From an uncultured Bacteroidales bacterium (GTDB lineage: Bacteria; Bacteroidota; Bacteroidia; Bacteroidales; UBA932), in NCBI GenBank assembly GCA_947179325.1, contig CAMXAU010000003.1, forward strand, positions 86,402 to 150,401: a stretch of 64,000 nucleotides of DNA, read 5' to 3'. Positions within the stretch are counted from its first letter, which is position 1, and the number at the start of each line of letters is the position of its first letter. The notes beneath the pieces are model-generated. The model saw only the letters and a list, made by a program, of their open reading frames with translations. It was not told the DNA's origin and made no database searches. The position numbers and the translations under genes are program-made. Positions 1 through 8,564 of this stretch are shown here, piece by piece.

Positions 1-1077
1 ACAACGGAAAGCGCTGTGATGTGGTGGCGGAGCTGGAGCCCTGCAAGCCTAAACAAGGCACTCCAGGAGGGTCACCCAGTCATAGTCACACCTTCAGAAT
101 ATTATTATCTTGCAGAGGACCAGGACAGGAATACACTGGCAAAGGTATATGGCTACGAGCCTGAATGCGGGACAAGCCCTATACGGAAAGGCAAGGTCAT
201 CGGAATCCAGGGCAACCTGTGGAGCGAGAAGGCTGCAAGCATAGAATGTGTCGGGGAGCGCATGTTCCCACGGCTCTTCGCTATAGCGGAATCCGCATGG
301 AGCCGGGCTGGCGACAAGGATTTCGGCTATTTCATGAAAAGGCTCCCGGTACATCTGCAGAAGCTGGACCAGGCAGGATGGAAATACAGGATGCCTGATG
401 TCAAAGGCATATACGACAGGAATGTAATAACAGAGGGGATGGTCACCGTATCTCCGGAAATCCCGGATGGGGCTGCCATGTATTTCACGACAGACGGCTC
501 GGTGCCGGACATGTCCTCCACCATGTATAGCGGTCCATTCGTGATACGTGACAGCTGTGTGCTGAAATACAGATGCTACAATGGCAGAGGTGTAGCAGGC
601 AAGCTTTGTGAGGCCCTGTTCCTGGAAAGGGACTATATGCCGGCAATGGCTGACAGCCCTGTACTTTCTGACGGACTGCTTGTAAACTGGTATGACTTCA
701 ACGGTGAAAGCTGCGAGATGATAGACAAGGCCCCGATAAAGGAGAGCTTCACATGCAGGACAATCTGCGTGCCTGATGATGTAACAGGAAACATAGGGCT
801 TATATTCAACGGATACATCACCATCCCGGAAGACGGCATTTATCAGTTCTACACCTACTCCGACGACGGAAGCACACTCCACATTGACGGGGTCCTTACA
901 GTAGACAATGACGGCCTGCACTCCAGACTTGAAAAGACCGGGCAGGCCGCTCTGCGGAAAGGTGTACACAAATTCACCTTGCGGTATTTCGATTCCAACG
1001 GAGGTATCCTGGAGGCCGGCATGACAGATTCATCCGGCAACCATATACCTTTCGGGAAAGGGATGCTCAGGCACTAG
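1..1077 (+). CDS. GH20 beta-N-acetylhexosaminidase, C-terminal part (5' truncated by window)
   Basis: The reading frame is open to base 1, so the true start lies outside the window; the ATG at 16 in the ORF track is internal. The first 125 or so residues look like the end of a GH20 TIM barrel (IQGNLWSE followed by FPRLFAIAESAWS). A chitobiase-type C-terminal domain follows at about residues 146-205 (FTTDGSVPD), then a PA14-like carbohydrate-binding domain at about 220-350 (YTYSDDGSTLHIDG). The catalytic Asp-Glu pair would lie upstream and cannot be checked. It should release terminal GlcNAc or GalNAc from glycans outside the cytoplasm. It converges on ffh, sharing the four bases CTAG as both stop codons. 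It is on the opposite strand from PUL1 and is not part of that operon. Confidence 0.85.
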   Translation, partial: TTESAVMWWRSWSPASLNKALQEGHPVIVTPSEYYYLAEDQDRNTLAKVYGYEPECGTSPIRKGKVIGIQGNLWSEKAASIECVGERMFPRLFAIAESAWSRAGDKDFGYFMKRLPVHLQKLDQAGWKYRMPDVKGIYDRNVITEGMVTVSPEIPDGAAMYFTTDGSVPDMSSTMYSGPFVIRDSCVLKYRCYNGRGVAGKLCEALFLERDYMPAMADSPVLSDGLLVNWYDFNGESCEMIDKAPIKESFTCRTICVPDDVTGNIGLIFNGYITIPEDGIYQFYTYSDDGSTLHIDGVLTVDNDGLHSRLEKTGQAALRKGVHKFTLRYFDSNGGILEAGMTDSSGNHIPFGKGMLRH

Positions 1078-2387
1078 CGGCGGCGCATCCCAGGGAAGTT
1101 CCCTGTCATGACGCTCTTCATCATCGAGCGTGTCCCCTCGAACTGCTTGAGGAGACGGTTGACTTCCTGTATTGTTGTCCCGCTTCCGTCCGCGATACGC
1201 TTGCGGCGGCTTCCGTTGATGATTTCAGGATGCTCCCTCTCGCCAGGTGTCATCGAGAGTATTATGGCCTCGATACCCTTGAAGGAGTCATTGTCCATAT
1301 CAACATCTTTCAGGGCCTTGCCCATTCCAGGAATCATGGAGGCAAGGTCCTTTATATTTCCCATCTTCTTTATCTGCTGGATCTGGTTGTAGAAGTCCAT
1401 GAGGGTGAACTGGTTCTTTGCCAGTTTCTTCTTGAGCTCGCGTGCCTGCTTCTCGTCAAACTGCTCCTGTGCCTTCTCTACGAGGGAGACAACGTCACCC
1501 ATTCCGAGGATACGGTCAGCGATACGTGCAGGATAGAATATGTCAAGCGCCTCCATCTTCTCGCCAGAGCTGACGAACTTGATCGGCTTGCCTACGACAG
1601 CCTTGATTGAAAGTGCGGCACCGCCACGTGTGTCACCGTCCATCTTGGTAAGGACAACTCCGTCAAAGTCAAGGCGGTCGTTGAATGCCTTGGCTGTCTC
1701 CACTGCATCCTGTCCTGTCATTGCATCAACCACGAACAGGGTCTCTGTCGGCTTGACAGCTTCCTTGAGCGCAGAGATCTCATCCATCAGCTCCTGGTCT
1801 ACCGCAAGACGTCCGGCTGTATCGACAATCACGACTGAATATCCTTCTGCCTTGGCCTTTGCTATGGCATTGCCTGCAATCTTCACTGGATCCTTGACAT
1901 CCGTCTCCGAATACACAGGGACACCTATCTGCTCCCCAAGCACCTTCAGCTGGTCGATTGCAGCAGGGCGGAATGTGTCGCATGCGGCAAGCATGACCTT
2001 CATCCCCCTCTTGCTCCTGATGTTGAGTGCAAGCTTTCCAGAGAATGTGGTCTTACCGGAACCGTTCAGTCCGGCAACGAGCACAACCGCAGGATTTCCC
2101 TTTACATTGATCTCGGAATGCTCGCTTCCCATCAGGGCCGCAAGCTCGTCATGCACAATCTTGACGATCATCTGCTGAGGCTTGACAGCCGTAAGGACAT
2201 TCTGTCCAAGGGCCTTCTGCTTTACCTCATCACAGAACTGCTTGGCAATCTTGTAGCTGACATCGGCATCCAGCAAAGCCCTGCGTATATCCTTCAGGGC
2301 CTCGGCAATATTGATCTCCGTAATCTTTCCCTCACCTTTAAGTATCTTGAAGGACCTCTCAATACGCTCTGATAAATTTTCAAACAT
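1074..2387 (-). CDS. ffh: Signal recognition particle protein Ffh (SRP54)
   Basis: This is the cytoplasmic SRP GTPase that binds 4.5S RNA and the signal sequences of nascent membrane proteins and delivers ribosomes to FtsY. The 437-aa length is normal for the family. An N-terminal helical bundle is followed by the G domain, with P-loop GLNGSGKTT at about residues 106-114 and the DTAGR motif near 190. The C-terminal M domain (about 300-437) has the usual PGM-rich signature (MIPGMGKALKDV) and a basic end. The start MFENLSERIE is the family start. It lies 13 bp after lysA and is probably co-transcribed with it. It ends on a CTAG overlap with the convergent hexosaminidase gene. Confidence 0.97.
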   Translation of the reverse strand: MFENLSERIERSFKILKGEGKITEINIAEALKDIRRALLDADVSYKIAKQFCDEVKQKALGQNVLTAVKPQQMIVKIVHDELAALMGSEHSEINVKGNPAVVLVAGLNGSGKTTFSGKLALNIRSKRGMKVMLAACDTFRPAAIDQLKVLGEQIGVPVYSETDVKDPVKIAGNAIAKAKAEGYSVVIVDTAGRLAVDQELMDEISALKEAVKPTETLFVVDAMTGQDAVETAKAFNDRLDFDGVVLTKMDGDTRGGAALSIKAVVGKPIKFVSSGEKMEALDIFYPARIADRILGMGDVVSLVEKAQEQFDEKQARELKKKLAKNQFTLMDFYNQIQQIKKMGNIKDLASMIPGMGKALKDVDMDNDSFKGIEAIILSMTPGEREHPEIINGSRRKRIADGSGTTIQEVNRLLKQFEGTRSMMKSVMTGNFPGMRRR

Positions 2388-2400
2388 ATATTTTTATTTT

Positions 2401-3618
2401 TTAATTATTCAAATTGTCAAAATACTCTGTCCGCAGGTGCGCCCCATGCATGTCATCCGAATAGACGGCAGGGGCAAAGTCACGCAGATTGTAGCGGCTC
2501 GACATCACCTGCCCATATGCACCGGTTGAGCGGATTGCCATGAGGTCCCCGCGCACACTCAGCGGAAGAAGCCTCCCTGCCCCCCAGACATCGCTTGACT
2601 CGCATACCGGCCCTACAACATCATACACCTGCGACTGCGGCAGATTCGGACGAAGGATGGCGGAGATGTTCTCGATCTTGTGGAACGCCCCGTACAGTGC
2701 CGGCCTGATAAGGTCATTCATGCCTGCATCCAGGATAAGGAAATTCTTTGTCTCCCCTGTCTTCACGAACAGCACACGGGATATGAGGCTGGCGCATTGC
2801 GCGACCATCGAGCGTCCAGGCTCAATATGGATCTTGCGTCCCTCACGGCGGTGTATCCCCCCGGACACGACACGGAACCATGTCGCGAAATCAGCGACTG
2901 GATTCCCGTCCGGGTCCTCGTAGTCTACCCCGAGGCCTCCGCCGAGGTTGACATTGTCCACCTTCAGGCCCTGCCCCTCAAACCAGTCGACTATCTCATT
3001 CGCCCGTGCGCACTCCAGTGCGAAGACCTCCTCGACATCGGTGATCTGTGACCCTATATGGAAATGCAGCCCGGCAAAATCTATGTTCCCGCATCTCTTT
3101 ATCATCTCCACGGCCGCGCTGAACTCATGGTCCGAGATGCCGAACTTGTTCTCATATGTGCCTGTGGTGATATATCTGTGTGTGTGCGCATCAACTCCCG
3201 GATTGACCCTTATGCTGACATTCACCCTCTTCCCGAAGCGCCCTGCCATGGCATTTACGACAAATATCTCCTGCAGGGATTCGCAGTTGAACATCCCGAC
3301 ACCGGCCTTGATGGCCTCGGCAATCTCCCTGTCGCTCTTGCCGACACCTGCAAAGACAATCTTCTCTGCAGGGAAGCGGCAGCTGCATGCATGCATCACT
3401 TCATTTCCGCTTACGCAGTCAGCACCGAACCCCATGGAGCTTATATATTCCAGGATTCTCCTCTCCACATTTGCCTTGACGGCATAATGCACCGTGATGC
3501 CGTATTCTGCAGACAGGGCAGCAACCTTCTCCACGGTGCTGCGCAAGAGGTCCATATCATAGAAATAAAATGGTGTCTCTACCTGTTCGAAAAACTCTAT
3601 CCTATTGACATCAAACAT
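2401..3618 (-). CDS. lysA: Diaminopimelate decarboxylase LysA
   Basis: This PLP enzyme catalyses the last step of lysine synthesis, meso-diaminopimelate to L-lysine. The alanine-racemase-type barrel carries the PLP lysine in YAVKAN (about K48 from the chosen start). Family motifs include HFHIGSQI, GGGLGVDY and the active-site CESSD near the C-terminus. The ORF track begins 15 codons earlier, but MFDVNRIEFFEQ fits the usual N-terminus and gives 405 aa. The upstream extension would include a GC hairpin with a GAAA loop that is more likely leader RNA. A TAnnTTTG box (TATTTTTG) at 3691-3698 gives a leader of roughly 70 nt. ffh follows 13 bp downstream. Carboxynorspermidine decarboxylase is a relative, but the motifs fit LysA better. 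Confidence 0.93.
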   Translation of the reverse strand: MFDVNRIEFFEQVETPFYFYDMDLLRSTVEKVAALSAEYGITVHYAVKANVERRILEYISSMGFGADCVSGNEVMHACSCRFPAEKIVFAGVGKSDREIAEAIKAGVGMFNCESLQEIFVVNAMAGRFGKRVNVSIRVNPGVDAHTHRYITTGTYENKFGISDHEFSAAVEMIKRCGNIDFAGLHFHIGSQITDVEEVFALECARANEIVDWFEGQGLKVDNVNLGGGLGVDYEDPDGNPVADFATWFRVVSGGIHRREGRKIHIEPGRSMVAQCASLISRVLFVKTGETKNFLILDAGMNDLIRPALYGAFHKIENISAILRPNLPQSQVYDVVGPVCESSDVWGAGRLLPLSVRGDLMAIRSTGAYGQVMSSRYNLRDFAPAVYSDDMHGAHLRTEYFDNLNN

Positions 3619-3647
3619 ATTATTCAAATCCGGAAAACATCTGTGCA

Positions 3648-3661
3648 GGCCGTTTCCGGCC
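3648..3661 (-). promoter_or_regulatory. lysA leader hairpin with GNRA tetraloop
   Basis: Read on the minus strand this is GGCCG-GAAA-CGGCC, a perfect 5-bp GC stem closed by a GAAA tetraloop, about 30 nt before the lysA start. It lies in the predicted leader if the promoter at 3691-3698 is used. No lysine riboswitch core was recognised around it, so a regulatory role is only a possibility. Confidence 0.35.
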
Positions 3662-3687
3662 ATTCATCAAATAAATTGTCAAAACGG

Positions 3688-3719
3688 TTGCAAAAATAGG
3701 GAAAAAATCCTTAATTTCG
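3688..3719 (+). promoter_or_regulatory. Putative promoter of the DHS-like gene
   Basis: A TTG -33 element at 3688-3690 is followed after 21 nt by TAATTTCG (3712-3719), one mismatch from TAnnTTTG. It overlaps the divergent lysA promoter, so the two may interfere. The leader to the ATG at 3776 would be about 50 nt. Confidence 0.4.
3691..3698 (-). promoter_or_regulatory. Putative lysA-ffh promoter (-7 box)
   Basis: TATTTTTG on the minus strand matches the Bacteroidota -7 consensus TAnnTTTG. No good -33 box is visible at the expected distance. The predicted start is near 3686, giving a leader of about 70 nt before lysA. Confidence 0.45.
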
Positions 3720-3775
3720 CGGCTGTTTCATAGAATATAGCCTTGAAACTTGAGTAAATTGACATATAAACAACA

Positions 3776-4756
3776 ATGGGAATGGAAAAAGGACCTATTT
3801 CAAAATTCATTACACACCATTATCGCCATTTCAACTCTGCAGCTCTTGTAGACGCTGCAAAGGCATACGACGAACACATGAACAAGGGCGGAAAGATGAT
3901 GCTGGCGATGGCCGGCGCCATGAGTACCGCAGAGCTTGGACTGTCTCTCGCTGAGATGATCCGCCAGGACAAGATACAGATTGTGTCCTGCTCGGCAAAC
4001 AACCTTGAGGAAGACATAATGAACCTGGTTGCACACAACCACTACTACAGGGTGCCGAACTACAGGGACCTTACTCCGGCACAGGAGAAGGAGCTTCTTG
4101 ACAACCACATGAACCGTGTGACCGACACCTGTATCCCTGAGGAGGAGGCATTCCGCCGCCTTGAGCATCACCTCATCGACGTATGGAACGAGATGAAGGC
4201 CTCTGGCGAAAGGCTTTTCCCTTGGGAGGTAATCTACAAACTTCTCCGCAGCGGAGTGCTTGAGCAGTACTATGAGATTGACCCTAAGGACAGCTGGGTG
4301 CTCGCGGCATGCGAGAAGAACATCCCTATCGTGGTGCCTGCATGGGAGGACTGCACGACAGCGAACATCTTCACTGCACACTGCATCAGGGGCGAGTACG
4401 AGACCAACATGATCAAGAACGGAATCGAGACCATGATATTCCTTACCGAGTGGTACCGCGAGAACTGCGGCGGACAGGGAGTGGGATTCTTCCAGATCGG
4501 AGGCGGCACAGCCGGCGACTTCCCTATCTGCGTTGTTCCTATGATGGCCCAGGACCTCGAGTGGCCTGACGTTCCTCTCTGGGCATATTTCTGCCAGATC
4601 TCAGACTGTACGACATCATACGGTTCATATTCTGGTGCAGTGCCTAACGAGAAGATCACATGGGGCAAGCTTGACGTGGACACACCGCGCTTCATCGTAG
4701 AGTCAGATGCGACAATTGTCGCTCCGCTCATCTTCTCATACGTACTTGGCTGGTAA
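3776..4756 (+). CDS. Deoxyhypusine synthase family protein
   Basis: This 326-aa protein aligns along its length with the deoxyhypusine synthase fold, an NAD-dependent enzyme that moves an aminobutyl group from spermidine. The Lys used for the covalent intermediate appears conserved in EKITWGKLDV (about K298). A Gly-rich stretch, FFQIGGGTAGDF, fits the NAD/substrate region. Bacteria lack eIF5A, and related bacterial proteins are known or suspected to make homospermidine or to modify other acceptors, so the real product is uncertain. It diverges from lysA, with overlapping promoters, and is followed 52 bp later by a membrane AraC-type gene. A second Met lies two codons in (MGMEK), so the start could be 3782. 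Confidence 0.85.
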   Translation: MGMEKGPISKFITHHYRHFNSAALVDAAKAYDEHMNKGGKMMLAMAGAMSTAELGLSLAEMIRQDKIQIVSCSANNLEEDIMNLVAHNHYYRVPNYRDLTPAQEKELLDNHMNRVTDTCIPEEEAFRRLEHHLIDVWNEMKASGERLFPWEVIYKLLRSGVLEQYYEIDPKDSWVLAACEKNIPIVVPAWEDCTTANIFTAHCIRGEYETNMIKNGIETMIFLTEWYRENCGGQGVGFFQIGGGTAGDFPICVVPMMAQDLEWPDVPLWAYFCQISDCTTSYGSYSGAVPNEKITWGKLDVDTPRFIVESDATIVAPLIFSYVLGW

Positions 4757-4775
4757 GACCCGCCATGCACATAAC

Positions 4776-4795
4776 GCGGCCATGCACACGGCCGC
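4776..4795 (+). terminator. Small GC hairpin after the DHS-like gene
   Basis: GCGGCC, eight-base loop, GGCCGC: a perfect 6-bp stem between the DHS-like stop and the next start. No T-run follows, so it may be only a weak pause or attenuation element. Confidence 0.3.
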
Positions 4796-4808
4796 ATGAA
4801 ACTGGAAT

Positions 4809-5966
4809 ATGGATTTCTTGACCGATATCACAAACATCAGGACAATACAATGGCTAGCATGTACGGACTCGTTCATGCTAGCCTTCATATTGATGCTTAT
4901 CAAGGTCCCGCAGACCGAATATTCGAAGAGGCTGGCGAATGCAAAGGCAACCATAGCCATATCATTCCTTGTATGCGGGATGATGATGGCCTTTTCGCTG
5001 TACAAGTACCCTACAGTCTGGAACTACGAGCGTTTCTCGTCGCTTACCATGCTGATTGCCGCAGTATTCTCGTCAATGGCAATGTCATACTCCATGATCA
5101 ACCTGCTTGATGACAAGGCAATCACAGGAAGCCGGTTCATCATGAACATATTCCTGCTCACTGTAGGCTCGATAGCCCTCGTGGAGAGCTTTCTGGAGGA
5201 GAGCTACCTGTACAATTTCGTATTCGTCATATGCATAGCCCTGTTCATCATACAGAGCATATATTATATAATCCTGTTTGACAAGGCATACAAGAAATCC
5301 AGCAAGAAGCTCGAGGCGTATTATGACGAGGAGGAGGACCACAAGATCAGGTGGATACGCTTCTGCTACATAATCGCAATGCTTACAGACCTCTTCCTTC
5401 TTGTCTACATGCTCCTGCCAAACGGATTCATGAAGATCTACATTGCATGGTATGTCCTGTTCATGGTCTATTTCACATGCAACTTCATTTCTTTCATCGG
5501 CAGCCACAAGCTGATACTTGATGCCGTAGCGCACAGGACCCTGTCCGGCCAGGCCATCTTCCCAGTAAAGAAGAAAAAGAAAGAAAACCCTGAAATGGAC
5601 AGGAAAAAGATAGAGAAGGAATTCGACACCCTCGAAAGGCATCTGAAGACATGGGTCGAGAACAAGAAATACCGCGAGTATGACAAGAGCCGTGACGAGA
5701 TTGCCGATGAGCTGAGGACATCAAACGACATACTCCAGCTGTATTTCTCCCAGAGGAAAGGCCAGGACTTCAGGAGCTGGCGCACAGAGCTTCGCATCAA
5801 TGACGCGAAGAAGATACTTCTTGACAACAAGGAGATATCAATCAATATAGCCGGTGAGATGTGCGGTTTCAGCGACCGGTCAAATTTCCACCGCCAGTTC
5901 GTCAAGCTGGTCGGATGTTCACCTAAGAGATGGCGGGACACCGACGGGCATCCGGATGCCATGTAG
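4809..5966 (+). CDS. Membrane-anchored AraC-family transcription regulator
   Basis: The N-terminal 230 or so residues form six to seven hydrophobic helices (for example FMLAFILMLIKV and FILTDLFLLVYMLLP-like stretches). A charged linker rich in Lys/Glu follows (PVKKKKKENPEMDRKK). The last 90 residues or so form an AraC-type double helix-turn-helix (AKKILLDNKEISINIAGEM, then GFSDRSNFHRQFVKLVGCSP). This is a recurring Bacteroidota design in which a membrane domain probably senses a signal and the DNA-binding part sits in the cytoplasm. The target genes are unknown. It follows the DHS-like gene by 52 bp in the same direction and converges on the end of PUL1 (22-bp gap), so it could regulate either. 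Confidence 0.85.
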   Translation: MDFLTDITNIRTIQWLACTDSFMLAFILMLIKVPQTEYSKRLANAKATIAISFLVCGMMMAFSLYKYPTVWNYERFSSLTMLIAAVFSSMAMSYSMINLLDDKAITGSRFIMNIFLLTVGSIALVESFLEESYLYNFVFVICIALFIIQSIYYIILFDKAYKKSSKKLEAYYDEEEDHKIRWIRFCYIIAMLTDLFLLVYMLLPNGFMKIYIAWYVLFMVYFTCNFISFIGSHKLILDAVAHRTLSGQAIFPVKKKKKENPEMDRKKIEKEFDTLERHLKTWVENKKYREYDKSRDEIADELRTSNDILQLYFSQRKGQDFRSWRTELRINDAKKILLDNKEISINIAGEMCGFSDRSNFHRQFVKLVGCSPKRWRDTDGHPDAM

Positions 5967-5988
5967 GCAATCCCGCCTCAATTCCCTA

Positions 5989-8553
5989 TCAGAAACGGAT
6001 AGAGCCGCGCAGACGGAGATCTTCGGATGACGGACCTGCCATAATCTCAAATCCGCCACGTTCAAATACCCATTTCCCGGATGTCCCGCTGAAATAGCTG
6101 AAGGCAGAAGCGTCCAGGACAATCTTGATCTCCGCACTTTCGCCCGGGGCAAGAAAAACCTTTTCAAATCCCTTAAGCTCCTTTGACGGACGCGGCTCCA
6201 GTGATTTGCAGTCATGGACATAAAGCTGGGCGACTTCCGCTCCTGCGACATCCCCTGTATTGGTCACAGTAAAGCTGATTTCCGCCACAGGTTCATCACT
6301 GTCTGCGATTGCCCCAGGATTCCGGCCTTTCCACAGCTGCCTTATTGAAAGTCCTGAATAGCTGAACCCTGTATAAGAGAGTCCGAACCCGAAAGGGAAC
6401 AGAGGCGCGACACCGTTTCTGTCATATCCCCTGTAGCCCATGAATATGCCCTCGTCATAGTATATCTTCCTCTCGTCACGCGTCTCGTCATAATGCCCGT
6501 ATGCAGGAGAATCCTCCCATCTGCGCTCTATAGAGAACGGGAGGCGTCCGGACGGGTTCACCTTGCCGGACAATATCGAGGCAAGGGCGCTGCCTCCCTC
6601 CTGCCCAGGATAGAACATATGCAGGACAGCTGCAGCCGAATCAATCCATGAAGCCATTTCAACCGCACCTCCTGCCGAGACTGTCACTATCAATGACGGA
6701 TTCACCCCTGCAATGGCATTTATCAGCCGTGACTGTCCCCATGTCAATTCAAACGGCCTGTCACGCCCTTCCTTCTCTATGTTGCCGTCAAGCCCGGCAC
6801 AGAAGACCACGACATCCGCATCAGCTGCAAGACGCAGGGCATCAGAGAAGTCGAAATCGCTGCCATAGCAATATCCGAGACGTATTTCGCCGGGAAGACA
6901 GCGGTTGCTGCAATACTCCATGCGTACCTTTATCCTTTTACCTGCAATGGCCTGCATCGGGACCACATCAGAGACGAATGAAGGAGACAGGGAGCGGTCT
7001 GAGACAATGGCATCGTCCACATGAAGCCTGTAGCCGCCCTGTGCCTCTGCAAAGAGAAAAAGCGAATCTGACTTTTCCGGAACAATATATCCTTCCCATA
7101 CCGCCCCATACAGTTCGTCCCCTACGCAGCCAGGACGTATTTCCCATTCATGTGAGAGACTGTGCTCCACAGACGTACATGCATTTTCCGAAACATTCCT
7201 GTCAAAAGGGCTTCCGTCAAAGTAGCAGGCATCAAGTCCGTCCGCCCCGTCTTCCGTCACAAATCCTCCCCTGCTGTAGAGCGATCTCCTGAATTCCGTG
7301 GAAATCCCTTCTGCATAGGAAATCTCCGCATCAGGGAACTCATGCATTATTCCTTCGAGAGGAGAGACCGTATACCACGGATGCACCCTTGAGCTTCCGC
7401 CTCCTCCATAGGAGACCGCGCTGACATCGGTACGGGAGTCACTGATTACACGCCAGCAGGCATCAGGTCCGATTACAGCGACTCTGCGGATCCGGTCCTT
7501 GTCCAGCGGCAGAATCCCTGATTCATTTTTAAGGAGGACAGTGCCCTCTTCAGCAATTCTGCGCGACATGGCATTTGCCCGCGGATTGAATACCGGGATA
7601 CCCGGGATACGCTGCTCCCTGTCAAAGAATCCCATCTCGATACAGGCACGGTATATCCTCCTGACCTTGTCATCTATGGCTGCCATGCTGATACGTCCCT
7701 GCTCCAGCATAGGCATGAGCCTTTCCCTTGTCAGCCAGTCATGGCTGCCCATCTCCATGTCAAGACCGTTTATCGCTGCATTCTCCGAAAATGTGCATGC
7801 CCAGTCGGACATGAGGATGCCTCCGAATCCCCATTCCTTCTTCAGGACATCTATAATATGGCTGTTTTCAGTACAATATGTCCCGTTTACAAGATTATAC
7901 CCTGTCATGACGGCCTTTACACCGGCTTTCTGGACAGCTGCGCGGAAAGGCGGGAAATAGATTTCCCTGAGAGCACGCTCCGAGACCTCCGTGCTGACAT
8001 GGTAACGGTCGAATTCCTGGTCGTTTGCGACAAAATGCTTCACCGTCGCTATCACACCGCCGTCCTGCACAGCCCTGATGAAAGGGACGACAAGTTCAGA
8101 TGAAAGATACGGGTCTTCTCCCATATATTCAAAATTGCGGGCGCTCTTTGAGGAGCGGTACATGTTCACACCAGGGGCAAGCATGAAATGTATGCCCCTG
8201 GAACGCCATTCCTCAGCATATACCTCTCCGGCCTCCGCCACAAGCTGCCTGTCCCAAGAAGCGGCAAGCGTAAGCACTGAAGGGAAGGCCGTCGCGCGCC
8301 CATATTCTCCCCACGAGGCAATGCCGAGAGGGCCGTCCGCCATGCTGAAAGACGGAATGCCAAGCCGTGGATAAGGATGCAGATTGAAATTACGCCAGCC
8401 TGACAGCAGGTCGATCTTCTCTTCTGCCGTCATACGGCCGACAAGGTCATCCACCCTCTGCCCGACAGTGAGGGAAGTATCGCGGAAAGGCAATATGTCC
8501 ATTGAAGACAAAGCCATCATAAATGAAACTGCAATGGCAGCAAAACAACACAT
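5989..8553 (-). CDS. GH3 beta-glucosidase-like enzyme with inserted PA14 domain
   Basis: Secreted glycoside hydrolase of 854 aa that should remove terminal beta-linked sugars, typically glucose or xylose. A short signal peptide (FAAIAVSFMMALSS) precedes the GH3 barrel. The nucleophile is in GGILMSDWACTF (about D250). The second alpha/beta domain is interrupted at about residues 446-557 by a PA14-like domain, as in many plant-glycan GH3 enzymes. The C-terminus has the fibronectin-III-like domain (VTNTGDVAGAEVAQLYV). It is the last gene of the PUL1 operon, 11 bp after another GH3. No clear terminator is visible in the 22 bp before the convergent AraC gene. The exact sugar cannot be told from sequence. 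Confidence 0.9.
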   Translation of the reverse strand: MCCFAAIAVSFMMALSSMDILPFRDTSLTVGQRVDDLVGRMTAEEKIDLLSGWRNFNLHPYPRLGIPSFSMADGPLGIASWGEYGRATAFPSVLTLAASWDRQLVAEAGEVYAEEWRSRGIHFMLAPGVNMYRSSKSARNFEYMGEDPYLSSELVVPFIRAVQDGGVIATVKHFVANDQEFDRYHVSTEVSERALREIYFPPFRAAVQKAGVKAVMTGYNLVNGTYCTENSHIIDVLKKEWGFGGILMSDWACTFSENAAINGLDMEMGSHDWLTRERLMPMLEQGRISMAAIDDKVRRIYRACIEMGFFDREQRIPGIPVFNPRANAMSRRIAEEGTVLLKNESGILPLDKDRIRRVAVIGPDACWRVISDSRTDVSAVSYGGGGSSRVHPWYTVSPLEGIMHEFPDAEISYAEGISTEFRRSLYSRGGFVTEDGADGLDACYFDGSPFDRNVSENACTSVEHSLSHEWEIRPGCVGDELYGAVWEGYIVPEKSDSLFLFAEAQGGYRLHVDDAIVSDRSLSPSFVSDVVPMQAIAGKRIKVRMEYCSNRCLPGEIRLGYCYGSDFDFSDALRLAADADVVVFCAGLDGNIEKEGRDRPFELTWGQSRLINAIAGVNPSLIVTVSAGGAVEMASWIDSAAAVLHMFYPGQEGGSALASILSGKVNPSGRLPFSIERRWEDSPAYGHYDETRDERKIYYDEGIFMGYRGYDRNGVAPLFPFGFGLSYTGFSYSGLSIRQLWKGRNPGAIADSDEPVAEISFTVTNTGDVAGAEVAQLYVHDCKSLEPRPSKELKGFEKVFLAPGESAEIKIVLDASAFSYFSGTSGKWVFERGGFEIMAGPSSEDLRLRGSIRF

Positions 8554-8564
8554 AAGCTATCTGA

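Noticed and set aside
94-969. 291-aa minus-strand ORF opposite the GH20 gene
   Set aside because: Shadow of a real gene: low-complexity Cys/His/Val-rich translation with no domain, while the opposite frame has clear family motifs.
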